Assembly (NCBI GenBank): GCA_016285615.1
Contig: JAEERB010000022.1
Span: forward strand, 1-22,400
Source: Bacteroidales bacterium
GTDB lineage: Bacteria; Bacteroidota; Bacteroidia; Bacteroidales; WCHB1-69
DNA: 22,400 bases
Reading direction: 5' to 3'
This document shows, piece after piece, positions 1-7,302 of this stretch. Every line of letters starts with the position of its first letter. Positions within the stretch are counted from its first letter, which is position 1. Position numbers and translations under genes: made by a program. Below the pieces are notes generated by a model. The model was not told the origin of the DNA. It saw nothing but the letters and a program-made list of their open reading frames with translations, and made no database searches.

Positions 1-1220
1 CTGGTACCGCGGTAAGCGTAATTGCGGTTGCCGCCACCATCATGGATAATCTGCACGTTACGCAGCGTGACACCCTCAATGTTGTTGCCAGCCAAGCCCA
101 CAATGCTCGCCGGCGACAAGTTGCGCGGATTGTCCTCAATGGGACCTTCGTACATATAGCCACTGTCGGCCTTATGCGCCACCACTTCGAAGGTAGAGTT
201 CTGGATGGTCACATTGCGCAGCGACGCCCGCTTGTTGCGACGGTCGCCAATACGCAAGTAGATGGCGTTGCCTGTGTTGGCGCTGTAGAGACTGTCAACC
301 AGCACATTATCAACGATACCACCATCCACCGAAGCGATAGTGAACGCCGAGCGGTAAGTGTCATACACTTGGTTATTGATAATCTTGATATTCTTGAAGC
401 CACCCACGCCCATCGTGCCGAACTTGATGCCGTTGGCGCTCGAGCGGGCCACGCAGTTGCGCACTTCCACATTCTGGCATAGCTTGCTGGCATCGTGCGA
501 CTTGAGGCAGATGGCGTCGTCGGAGGCATCCACGTAGCAGTTCTGCACCAGCACATGGTTGCAGTCCACCACATCAATACCATCATTGTTCCAATAGTTT
601 TTACTATCCACCGACACATTCTGTATCAGCAAGTTATCGCATTGGTCAAAATGCAGTGTCCACATCGCCGAGTTCTTGGCAATGATGCCATCGACGGTCA
701 CATCGGAGCACTCACGGAAATAGAAAAGGTTGGGGCGACGTGAAGCGCGGTCGTACCGCATGTTGTTATAGTCGTCGGTAATATAGCCCAAATATATCTG
801 TTGCTGACGATTAAGGGCGGTTTGGCGACCTTGTCCGTCAACAACGCCCTGCCCTGTCACCTTAATATTATGTTGCTTGTACGCCATGATGAGGCCCATA
901 TCCATACGACCTTCGCAATAGTCGTAATCGTAGGGGTTGGTCGAGCCCACCAGAATAGCGCCTTCCTTAAGGTGCAGTTCCACATTCGACTTGAGGTGGA
1001 TGGTGCCCGTAAGGTAGCGGCCCACATAGAAGAGCAGCCGACCGCCGCCATTCTCGCTGATGTAGTCGATGGCGTGCTGGATAGAACGGGTATTCACCGT
1101 CACCCCGTCCGACTTGATGCCGAACATCGAAGCACGGTATTCCTTCACCTCTTCAGCCGTCGCCGACAATGTAGCCACCAACAGCAGAAGCGGTACAATT
1201 AACATTCTCAAAACCTTCAT
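1..1220 (-). CDS. GH28-like secreted right-handed beta-helix protein (3' truncated by window edge)
   Basis: Reading the minus strand from the ATG at 1220 gives 406 residues without a stop, continuing past base 1. Residues 1-22 form a type I signal peptide (Lys-Arg N-end, Leu/Val-rich core, cleavage likely after ATA before EE), so the product is probably periplasmic or secreted. The rest is the repetitive short-strand pattern of a pectin-type beta-helix, starting with a FGIKSDGV segment (33-40) typical of family GH28. NNDG at 211-214 matches the GH28 NTDG motif and SDD at 233-235 the catalytic Asp pair. Where polygalacturonases have Gly-His-Gly there is SANGIKFG (261-268), with no His. Family membership is fairly secure; polygalacturonase activity is not, and another pectin or host-glycan linkage is possible. 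No clear TANNTTTG promoter is seen upstream; it follows the rpsT terminators. Confidence 0.8.
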   Translation of the reverse strand, partial: MKVLRMLIVPLLLLVATLSATAEEVKEYRASMFGIKSDGVTVNTRSIQHAIDYISENGGGRLLFYVGRYLTGTIHLKSNVELHLKEGAILVGSTNPYDYDYCEGRMDMGLIMAYKQHNIKVTGQGVVDGQGRQTALNRQQQIYLGYITDDYNNMRYDRASRRPNLFYFRECSDVTVDGIIAKNSAMWTLHFDQCDNLLIQNVSVDSKNYWNNDGIDVVDCNHVLVQNCYVDASDDAICLKSHDASKLCQNVEVRNCVARSSANGIKFGTMGVGGFKNIKIINNQVYDTYRSAFTIASVDGGIVDNVLVDSLYSANTGNAIYLRIGDRRNKRASLRNVTIQNSTFEVVAHKADSGYMYEGPIEDNPRNLSPASIVGLAGNNIEGVTLRNVQIIHDGGGNRNYAYRGT

Positions 1221-1327
1221 AAGAATTTATTTTAGCGTGTAACAGCTTTATTTTCAAACATTAAAAAACATCAAATGTTTTTATATAAAGAATTGCAATA
1301 ATAGGAATAATAAATGATTTTTCAAAC

Positions 1328-1357
1328 AAAAAAAGCCCGTCAACGACGAGCTAGGGC
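1328..1357 (-). terminator. Second hairpin plus T7 downstream of rpsT
   Basis: On the minus strand GCCC (1357-1354) pairs with GGGC, and an inner CGTC-GTT-GACG hairpin lies between; it is followed by seven T (1334-1328). It lies 3' of the larger hairpin at 1366-1415 and is probably a back-up terminator insulating the downstream glycosidase gene. The fold is imperfect, hence moderate confidence. Confidence 0.5.
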
Positions 1358-1360
1358 AAT

Positions 1361-1415
1361 AAAAATCCGCACTTCACATGGGGATGAACCTCATCGCCAC
1401 TATGTAAAGAGCGGA
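1361..1415 (-). terminator. Long hairpin terminator of rpsT
   Basis: TCCGC (1366-1370) pairs with GCGGA (1411-1415), CTT with AAG, ACAT with ATGT and GATGA with TCATC, giving about 19 base pairs in a 50-base stem with single mismatches and an ACC loop. On the minus strand it is followed at once by TTTTTATT, and it begins 24 bases after the rpsT stop, so it is read as the rpsT terminator. Confidence 0.65.
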
Positions 1416-1439
1416 AATGGTAATTTTTGGAAGAAAATC

Positions 1440-1691
1440 TTACAGTTTGTTGATTTTTTTCATCAAACCGGATTTCAAATTGGCAGCCTTATTTTTGTGA
1501 ATAATGCCCTTCTTTGCCAACTTGTCAATCAGAGAATTCATTGCGGGAAGCTTCTGCATAGCAGCCGATTTATCCTCAATCAATCTAATCTCTTTCAGAG
1601 AGTTACGCATTGTCTTTGCATAATATCTGTTTTCCAAACGCTTCTTGTTGTTAGCTCTGATTCTCTTTAACGCTGACTTGTGATTTGCCAT
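1440..1691 (-). CDS. rpsT: 30S ribosomal protein S20
   Basis: This 83-residue, strongly basic, Lys/Arg/Asn-rich helical protein starts MANHKSALKRIRANNKKR, the hallmark of S20, which binds 16S rRNA early in small-subunit assembly. Its length is normal for the family (about 85). The ATG at 1691 leaves the classic N-terminus and has an A-rich leader (aaggaa before ATG). It is monocistronic: its own TTG-N19-TATTTTTG promoter lies at 1767-1738 and tandem hairpins follow the stop codon. No features are unusual and identification is secure. Confidence 0.97.
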   Translation of the reverse strand: MANHKSALKRIRANNKKRLENRYYAKTMRNSLKEIRLIEDKSAAMQKLPAMNSLIDKLAKKGIIHKNKAANLKSGLMKKINKL

Positions 1692-1737
1692 TTCCTTATT
1701 TTGTTTTTTGTTACTTTATTGTTTTAAAATTGGATTG

Positions 1738-1767
1738 CAAAAATACAAAATTTATTATAACAGACAA
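1738..1767 (-). promoter_or_regulatory. rpsT promoter (TTG-N19-TATTTTTG)
   Basis: On the minus strand TTG (1767-1765) is followed after 19 bases by TATTTTTG (1745-1738), matching the Bacteroidetes primary sigma factor consensus. The resulting leader is about 40 bases long and A-rich. Upstream, 1768-1914 is AT-rich and holds nothing else that I recognise. Confidence 0.75.
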
Positions 1768-1914
1768 CAGATGAGAATTTTTTTTTCAGAAAGAAACAAA
1801 AAAATCCATTGCATCCATTATCATATCTATTAATATAGACTTTTTCAGAAATATTTAAATTCGTCCTTGCTTAAATTTATTTATAATTTAATGTAAACAT
1901 TGTGTTAATTTTAT

Positions 1915-1922
1915 TATATTTG
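1915..1922 (+). promoter_or_regulatory. -7 box of the first ORF6N gene
   Basis: TATATTTG matches TANNTTTG and lies about 60 bases before the ATG at 1985. No TTG is found 19-21 bases upstream, so this is a partial match in an AT-rich background. Confidence 0.45.
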
Positions 1923-1984
1923 CAATGAATAAATTCATTCTAAAGGAAACATATTGAACTTATTTTCAGATAAATAAAAAAAAC

Positions 1985-3022
1985 ATGTCTGATCAAAATC
2001 TCAATTTTATAAAAAAACACATCTACACCATACGTGGTATAAAAGTTATGCTTGATGTTGACCTTGCCGAAATTTATGGCTATCCAACTAAAGCGCTAAA
2101 TCAACAAGTTAAAAACAACATCCAAAAATTTGATGACGATTTCCGATTTCAACTAACCAAAGAAGAATATCATGTTATAAAATCGATTGAACAAGACAAT
2201 GAATTATTATATAACACATCAAAACATGCTGAAAATAAAAAAGATATTATTTTGAGGTCAAAAATTTTGACCTCAAAATCAGAAACCAGGGGAGGCCGAC
2301 AATACCTTCCATACGCTTTTACCGAACAAGGCATCTATATGCTAATGACTGTTCTAAAAGGAGATCTCGCCACACAACAAAGTAAAGCTCTCGTACGCGC
2401 TTTTAAAGAGATGAAAGACTTGATATTCAACAACCGCATACTACCAGCCCATCATGAACTCTTACAACTTGCCCTTCAGACAGCGCAAAACAGTTCCGAC
2501 ATCGCTAAACTCAAATTAAACATGGTTTCAAAAAATGATTTAGCCAAAGTTGTCAACAAATTCATTGATCCTCAGGCACATTACGAGTATCTCATTCTTG
2601 ATGGTGAAACTGTTGAAGCCAATCTCGCATATAGCAAAATCTATCAAACTGCCCAATATAGCGTATTTGTCATCGATAATTACATCAACCTTAAGACGTT
2701 AGCGTTACTTAAAGTTGTTGAACCACATATTACCACCACAATTTTTAGCGACAATATTGGTCATGGATTGCATCAAACAGATTTAAACGATTTTAAACAA
2801 CAATATCCTCACATTCATTTGAACTTTCAACAAACTTGCGGAAAATTTCACGATCGATACATCGTTCTTGACTACAACACAAACAGCGAACGAATTTTTC
2901 ATTGCGGTGCTTCTTCAAAAGATGCAGGTAAGAAAATTAACACCATCATTGAAGTTGCCGATCGACAAGTTTATCACCAAATCATTGATGACTTACACTC
3001 CAACCCTAAACTATCCTTCTAA
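1985..3022 (+). CDS. ORF6N-domain protein with phospholipase-D-like C-terminal region
   Basis: The product has 345 residues. Residues 8-95 match the ORF6N domain (IYTIRGIKVMLDVDLAEIYG, then ALNQQVKNN, FRFQLTKEEY), a DNA-binding module first seen in phage antirepressor-like proteins; LPYAFTEQGIYML continues the family signature. The C-terminal part (about 195-345) contains H-D-R-Y-I-V-L-D followed by a GASSKDAGKK segment. That has the H-x-K/R-x4-D spacing of the phospholipase D superfamily with Arg for Lys, so a nuclease-like or decayed fold is inferred, not shown. The gene is visibly AT-richer than its neighbours and stands alone between rpsT and radC, which suggests horizontal gain. It has a perfect 31-base palindrome at 2249-2279 within codons 89-99. 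It ends 10 bases from the convergent radC. Function is unknown. Confidence 0.85.
   Translation: MSDQNLNFIKKHIYTIRGIKVMLDVDLAEIYGYPTKALNQQVKNNIQKFDDDFRFQLTKEEYHVIKSIEQDNELLYNTSKHAENKKDIILRSKILTSKSETRGGRQYLPYAFTEQGIYMLMTVLKGDLATQQSKALVRAFKEMKDLIFNNRILPAHHELLQLALQTAQNSSDIAKLKLNMVSKNDLAKVVNKFIDPQAHYEYLILDGETVEANLAYSKIYQTAQYSVFVIDNYINLKTLALLKVVEPHITTTIFSDNIGHGLHQTDLNDFKQQYPHIHLNFQQTCGKFHDRYIVLDYNTNSERIFHCGASSKDAGKKINTIIEVADRQVYHQIIDDLHSNPKLSF
2249..2279. repeat. Perfect palindrome inside the first ORF6N gene
   Basis: ATTTTGAGGTCAAAA (2249-2263), a central A (2264), and its exact reverse complement (2265-2279): 15 base pairs with a one-base centre. It encodes ILRSKILTSK in frame. The second ORF6N gene has a related palindrome at the same codon phase (7546-7570). 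Confidence 0.95.
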
Positions 3023-3032
3023 CTCCTGATTT

Positions 3033-3749
3033 TCACAACAGGCTTTCTCCGTGAAAGCTAAAATAGTTCTCCTTGCCGATGATAATATGGTCGATGACGG
3101 CTATATTGAAAATAGCGGCGGCATCTTTTATCTTGTTAGTCAGTTTGATATCATCGGCGCTTGGGCGCACATTGCCTGTAGGGTGGTTATGACACAAGAA
3201 CAATCCCGTGGCATTGATCTCCACGGCCTTCTGCAAAATCAGCCGGATGTCCACCGTCGTATGGTCAAGTCCCCCCTTCCCTATTTTCTCTTCCGTAAGA
3301 ATAGCGGCATTTTTGTTGACATAGATGGTCCAGAACTCCTCATACTTGAGATGCGCCAATCGGCCATACATCAACTCGCGAATATCTTCTGAGTTCCTGA
3401 TTTTCTTGCGCGCGACCACTTTTTCAGCACGGCATCTCGCACCCAACTCAAAAGCCGCCTGCAACGTCAGAGCCTTGACCGGCCCGACGCCAGTAATCTT
3501 CGTCAGCTGTTGCAACGACATCTCCGCCAACATATTAAGTCGGTTGTCGCAACTTGCCAACAATCTTTTAGCCACATCCACCGCCGACTCGTCATGAGTG
3601 CCACTGCGAAGTAGAATGGCCACCAACTCGGCATCCGACAACGCCGACGCCCCCTTCTGCATAAACTTTTCGCGAGGACGATCCATGGCATTCCAATCGG
3701 GAATGGTCAAACGGGAAGAACCTGCTTGCTTCGGCATGGCTACAAGCAC
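3033..3749 (-). CDS. radC: RadC family JAB/MPN-domain protein
   Basis: This 238-residue protein has a helix-hairpin-helix segment (about 80-105, LTKITGVGPVKALTLQAAFELG) followed by the RadC JAB1/MPN metalloprotease-like domain. The latter carries HNHPTGNVRPSADD (187-200), whose His, His and Asp are the zinc ligands of the JAMM motif. The family was once linked to DNA repair but its biochemical role is unsettled. Length is normal (about 220-240). The ATG at 3749 overlaps the end of the upstream DUF58 gene by 10 bases; an in-frame ATG at 3737 (MPKQAG) is an equally plausible start. The two are therefore translationally coupled. It converges with the ORF6N gene with 10 bases between stop codons and no visible terminator. 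Confidence 0.93.
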   Translation of the reverse strand: MLVAMPKQAGSSRLTIPDWNAMDRPREKFMQKGASALSDAELVAILLRSGTHDESAVDVAKRLLASCDNRLNMLAEMSLQQLTKITGVGPVKALTLQAAFELGARCRAEKVVARKKIRNSEDIRELMYGRLAHLKYEEFWTIYVNKNAAILTEEKIGKGGLDHTTVDIRLILQKAVEINATGLFLCHNHPTGNVRPSADDIKLTNKIKDAAAIFNIAVIDHIIIGKENYFSFHGESLL

Positions 3750-4684
3750 TTTTGCCGTTTCAACAAATAGGAAAGCAATATCTGGTCGAAGCCGGCCGTG
3801 ATATCTACGGGCACCATATCTATCTGATAACCACCGCAGCGCAACTTCAGCAAGTGGAAGAAATCGCTGACGGCCGCCCTGTAATAGTCGCGCACATTGT
3901 TCGAGTGCAACTTCACCTCCTCGCCCGACTCCATATCGACAAACTTGTAGAGACGATTCTCCAAGGCAAAATCAAACTCCAACTGCTTGTGGTACGTGTG
4001 GAAGAGAATGACCTCGTGCTTGTTGTGGCGCAAATGCTGTAATGCTAACATCAACTCGTTCACATCCTTATCGGTCTCAAACATGTCGCTGAAAATGACC
4101 ACCAATGAGCGCTTATGTATCTGCTCAGCAATGCGATGCAGCGTGTCGGTCACCATCGACTTGCGGCGCACCTCGGAAGAAATCGGCTGCAACACCTTCT
4201 CCAACTCACGGTAGAGCATCTTCTGGTGCAACTGGCCGCCACGGGCATTGGTGTGCAACTCGAGCGTGTCGGAAAAGATGCTCAACCCAACCGCATCTCT
4301 TTGATTTTTAAATATCTGCATCAACGCCGCCGCCGCATAGACCGAAAAGAATATCTTGTTTGGCGACTGCAACGTGTATTTCTCCTGCAAGGGGAAATAC
4401 ATCGATGAGGAATTATCCAAAATGATATGACAGCGCAAGTTGGTCTCCTCTTCAAAAGTCTTCACAAACAACTTGTCAGTCTTGGCATACAACTTCCAAT
4501 CAATGTGCTTGGTCGGCTCACCTGTATTGTACTGGCGATGCTCGGCAAACTCTACCGAGAAGCCGTGCAGAGGACTCTTGTGCATGCCTGTGATAAAGCC
4601 TTCCACCACCTGCCTGGCCACAAACTCCAAATTATCATACTGCGTTATCTTCGAAAAATCAAGACTGTAAGGCATACGTTTCAA
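3740..4684 (-). CDS. DUF58 / von Willebrand A-like domain protein
   Basis: The 314-residue product carries the DUF58 signature at about 40-80: GFSVEFAEHRQYNTGE, then KHIDWKLYAKTDKLFVKTFEEE. A MIDAS-like Asp-x-Ser-x-Ser follows (DNSSS, 90-94), predicting a metal-binding von Willebrand A fold. Such proteins usually sit beside MoxR AAA+ ATPases and act as cytoplasmic adaptors in chaperone or maturation systems; no MoxR gene is in this window. Here it is instead followed by overlapping radC. There is no transmembrane segment, unlike many longer DUF58 proteins. The start at 4684 has a TATTTTTG box about 40 bases upstream. Exact role unknown. Confidence 0.9.
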   Translation of the reverse strand: MKRMPYSLDFSKITQYDNLEFVARQVVEGFITGMHKSPLHGFSVEFAEHRQYNTGEPTKHIDWKLYAKTDKLFVKTFEEETNLRCHIILDNSSSMYFPLQEKYTLQSPNKIFFSVYAAAALMQIFKNQRDAVGLSIFSDTLELHTNARGGQLHQKMLYRELEKVLQPISSEVRRKSMVTDTLHRIAEQIHKRSLVVIFSDMFETDKDVNELMLALQHLRHNKHEVILFHTYHKQLEFDFALENRLYKFVDMESGEEVKLHSNNVRDYYRAAVSDFFHLLKLRCGGYQIDMVPVDITAGFDQILLSYLLKRQKCL

Positions 4685-4723
4685 TCAATTAATCAAATTC
4701 ACTAAAGAGGCATCCTCAAAAGG

Positions 4724-4731
4724 CAAAAATA
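4724..4731 (-). promoter_or_regulatory. -7 box for DUF58-radC operon
   Basis: TATTTTTG on the minus strand (4731-4724), about 40 bases before the DUF58 start; no well-spaced TTG is seen upstream. It lies between the cysS terminator and the operon, as expected. Confidence 0.5.
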
Positions 4732-4816
4732 CAATTTTTCATCAAAAGAAACAGAGAAATGAAAAATTTTTGTTAATTTTTATTCTTTTGAAAATGATGA
4801 TGTTAGAAAAACCATC

Positions 4817-4849
4817 AAAAAAAACGCCCGAAAACTAAATATTTTCGGG
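4817..4849 (-). terminator. cysS terminator
   Basis: CCCGAAAA (4827-4834) and TTTTCGGG (4842-4849) form a perfect 8-bp stem; on the minus strand it is followed by GCG and eight T (4824-4817). It starts 38 bases after the cysS stop. Confidence 0.85.
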
Positions 4850-4886
4850 ACATTTTTTCGGAGACAATATATCATTACAGAATATT

Positions 4887-6359
4887 CTATAACAACTCCC
4901 ACGTAGCGCCGTCCTTGGCATCCTTGATTTGGACACCGGCCTCGTGCAATTTGTTGCGGATAGCGTCAGCCACGGCCCAGTTCTTGGCGGCCTTAGCGTC
5001 CTGACGGATATCGAGAATCATGTTCATCAACTGATCGATAAGAGCTGCATTATCATTCTGTTGCAGCGCTTCTTTCATACCCAAAATTTCATGATAGAAG
5101 ATATGATAATACTTTTTCAGCATATCCAAATCCTCGGCGGTCAAAGTCATTTTGCCATCATGAACAGAGTTGATGATGCGGGTGGCGTCGAACATCTCGG
5201 CAATCAGCTTGGGGCTGTTAAAGTCATCATCCATAGCTTCATAGCAACGTTTTACCCAATCTTGGATACTCTCGGAAGAGGTGGCGCCGGCTTTAAGTTT
5301 GGGCAGCAACGACTCAGCGGCGTAGAGCTTGGTCATACCCTTTTCTGCCGCTTGTAAGGCTTCGTTTGAGAAATCGACCGTGCCGCGGTAGTGTGCCTGC
5401 AGCACGAAGAAACGGATAACCATGGGCGAGTAAGCACGCTCGAGCTGCGGGTGGTTGCCCGTAAAGAACTGCTCCAGCGTGATGAAGTTGCCCAGCGACT
5501 TGCCCATCTTCTGTCCGTTGATGGTAATCATGTTGTTGTGCATCCAATACTTAACCGACTCCTTGCCATTAGCCACAGTGCTTTGACAAACCTCCGACTC
5601 GTGGTGCGGGAAGAGCAGGTCGATGCCGCCGCCGTGGATGTCGAAGTGCTCTCCCAAGTACTTGGTACTCATAGCAGTACATTCGATATGCCACCCCGGA
5701 AAACCGTCGCTCCACGGAGAGGGCCAGCGCATAATATGCTCAGGGGCAGCCTTTTTCCACAGGGCGAAGTCGGCAGGATGATGTTTCTCGTCCTGACCGT
5801 CCAGTTCGCGCGTATTTGAAATCATCTCGTCAAGCACGCGCCCCGACAGTTTGCCATAGCCGAAATCCTTGTCGAATTTGACCACGTCAAAATAGACGGA
5901 GCCGTCAGAAACGTAAGCATAGCCCTTATCCAGAATACGTTGCACCATCTCAATCTGTTCGATGATATGGCCAGAAGCGCGCGGCTCGATGGAGGGGCGC
6001 TTCACATTCAGCGCATCCATCGCATCGTGATATCTATCCATATAATACTGAGCTACTTCCATAGGTTCCAATTGCTCAATGCGGGCTTTCTTGGCAATCT
6101 TGTCCTCACCTTCGTCGGCATCATGCTCTAAATGGCCCACATCGGTAATGTTGCGCACATAGCGCACCTTATAGCCCAGATGCTGCAGGTAGCGGAACAC
6201 CAAGTCGAAGGTCACCGCCGGACGGGCATGACCGAGGTGCGGGTCGCCATAGACGGTCGGACCGCAAACATACAATCCCACACGACCTTCGTGCAACGGC
6301 ACAAAAGTCACTTTCTGCTTACTTAACGTATTGAAGATTACGAGATTATTTTCAATCAT
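4887..6359 (-). CDS. cysS: Cysteinyl-tRNA synthetase
   Basis: This 490-residue class I aminoacyl-tRNA synthetase charges tRNA-Cys with cysteine. The HIGH motif is HLGH at 41-44 in [13 protein letters not shown]; the KMSKS loop is KMGKS at 284-288. Zinc ligands Cys32, Cys227 (in GWHIECTAM) and the His-His-Glu at 252-254 are present. The C-terminal helical anticodon-binding region is complete and ends [12 protein letters not shown]. Length is normal (460-490). The start at 6359 ([16 protein letters not shown]) matches the family N-terminus. A TATCTTTG box lies about 32 bases upstream and a strong terminator follows, so it is monocistronic. Secure. Confidence 0.98.
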   Translation of the reverse strand: MIENNLVIFNTLSKQKVTFVPLHEGRVGLYVCGPTVYGDPHLGHARPAVTFDLVFRYLQHLGYKVRYVRNITDVGHLEHDADEGEDKIAKKARIEQLEPMEVAQYYMDRYHDAMDALNVKRPSIEPRASGHIIEQIEMVQRILDKGYAYVSDGSVYFDVVKFDKDFGYGKLSGRVLDEMISNTRELDGQDEKHHPADFALWKKAAPEHIMRWPSPWSDGFPGWHIECTAMSTKYLGEHFDIHGGGIDLLFPHHESEVCQSTVANGKESVKYWMHNNMITINGQKMGKSLGNFITLEQFFTGNHPQLERAYSPMVIRFFVLQAHYRGTVDFSNEALQAAEKGMTKLYAAESLLPKLKAGATSSESIQDWVKRCYEAMDDDFNSPKLIAEMFDATRIINSVHDGKMTLTAEDLDMLKKYYHIFYHEILGMKEALQQNDNAALIDQLMNMILDIRQDAKAAKNWAVADAIRNKLHEAGVQIKDAKDGATWELL

Positions 6360-6390
6360 AATGCGATGTATTTAGTTTGTTTCAGGAGCG

Positions 6391-6398
6391 CAAAGATA
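6391..6398 (-). promoter_or_regulatory. cysS -7 box
   Basis: TATCTTTG on the minus strand (6398-6391), ahead of a leader of about 30 bases. The -33 element is not clear. Confidence 0.5.
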
Positions 6399-6436
6399 CG
6401 GAAAATTCTAGAATAAAACAGTAAAGATTATTAGGC

Positions 6437-6564
6437 TGTGAAGTGAGGAGTGAATAGTGAGAAGTTAAGAAGTTAAGAAACTAAGGAGTTAAGGAACTAA
6501 GATAAAAGAACAACTGTTTTCAGTTTTCAGTTCTCAGTTCTCCTCTCTCATCTCTCCTCTCTAC
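6437..6564. repeat. Composite tandem-repeat island between cysS and thiamine pyrophosphokinase
   Basis: Two blocks on the plus strand. The first (about 6440-6505) is purine-rich with period 8, units like AGTTAAGA and AACTAAGG. The second (about 6516-6564) is made of TTTTCAG-type heptamers passing into CTCCTCT-type units. The second block runs into the last 12 codons of the thiamine pyrophosphokinase gene. Bases 6440-6469 recur exactly, inverted, at 18522-18551, and 6462-6489 recur exactly at 18974-19001. Confidence 0.9.
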
Positions 6565-7182
6565 AAAAACGAGTACTTCTCCTTTCTCAAACTCCACTGT
6601 AAACTCCTCTCCCAGCGCTTCGTTGAGGGCTCCTTCCCAAAAGTGATGGAAACTCCGCCGGCTAACGGGATAGCGCAAATTGTGGAAAGTCAGTTTCATC
6701 TCTGGGGTAAAGCTGAAAATGGAGACCTGCTGTCCTGGCTGCGATGGCAGCGTGATAGTCTGGCAGGCAGGATAAAAGAGGCCGTAATTGGTCACCATAA
6801 CCATCTCGCGCTGAGGCGCGTATGTCATCAGCAGGCTAATATTCGAGAGGGCGTGATCTTCGCGCAGGCCCGTAGCGCCCACAATGGCAATGGCACCCTC
6901 GTAATGCTGGATGGCGTAGCGGATAGCCTTGTGCAAATCGCAGATTTCCACGTCCTTATCTTCCACCAACAGCGACCTGTAACGAGTTCTGTTTTCTTCC
7001 GAAATGGAGTCGAAGTCGCCGATAACCACCGACGGCTGCAGGTGCAACGCCGCCAATTTGTCAATAGCGCCGTCGCAACAGATGAGATGCTCGGCATCAC
7101 GTAACAGCCGCAGCGGCAGCTCGTGTGTGGGCGTTTCGCCGTTAGCGAGAATCACAATAGGATAATCTGTCAGGATTTTCAT
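6520..7182 (-). CDS. thiN: Thiamine pyrophosphokinase
   Basis: The 220-residue protein transfers pyrophosphate from ATP to thiamine, giving thiamine diphosphate. Family motifs occur in order: CCDGAIDKL (35-43), GDFDSI (55-60), CDLHKA (81-86, usually TDxxKA) and GLREDHALSN (105-114), followed by the smaller beta-rich thiamine-binding domain. The start at 7182 is fixed by the promoter: the TATCTTTG box ends only 5 bases upstream, so the mRNA should be almost leaderless. The natural fold seems to end near VLVFVE; the last 12 residues (RRDERGELRTEN) are encoded by a tandem-repeat island that has run into the gene. It stands alone, with no thi genes nearby. Confidence 0.92.
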   Translation of the reverse strand: MKILTDYPIVILANGETPTHELPLRLLRDAEHLICCDGAIDKLAALHLQPSVVIGDFDSISEENRTRYRSLLVEDKDVEICDLHKAIRYAIQHYEGAIAIVGATGLREDHALSNISLLMTYAPQREMVMVTNYGLFYPACQTITLPSQPGQQVSIFSFTPEMKLTFHNLRYPVSRRSFHHFWEGALNEALGEEFTVEFEKGEVLVFVERRDERGELRTEN

Positions 7183-7186
7183 GCTG

Positions 7187-7194
7187 CAAAGATA
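7187..7194 (-). promoter_or_regulatory. -7 box of thiamine pyrophosphokinase gene
   Basis: TATCTTTG on the minus strand (7194-7187), only 4 bases from the start codon at 7182. If used, transcription starts at or within a few bases of the ATG. Confidence 0.5.
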
Positions 7195-7266
7195 AAAAGA
7201 AACGGCGATTCGCGATTTAAAAATGCATTAAACAAAATATTTTACTCTTTATTTTTAAATATTTTT

Positions 7267-7274
7267 TATCTTTG
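7267..7274 (+). promoter_or_regulatory. -7 box of the second ORF6N gene
   Basis: TATCTTTG 28 bases before the ATG at 7303, in an AT-rich intergenic stretch. It is the mirror image of the box driving the divergent thiamine pyrophosphokinase gene about 70 bases away. No well-placed TTG is seen. Confidence 0.55.
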
Positions 7275-7302
7275 TATTTTAAATTATTTAACATTATAAG
7301 AT

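Noticed and set aside
42..482. Plus-strand open frames at the left edge
   Set aside because: They are opposite the beta-helix gene, which has a signal peptide, family motifs and no stop over 1220 bases.
1366..1415. Possible tRNA-like structure
   Set aside because: It is a single long stem with no cloverleaf arms, T-loop or anticodon features; a terminator explains it better.
6360..6519. Thiamine riboswitch near thiamine pyrophosphokinase
   Set aside because: The upstream side of the gene has almost no leader, and the downstream gap holds only repeats; no THI-box motifs were seen.
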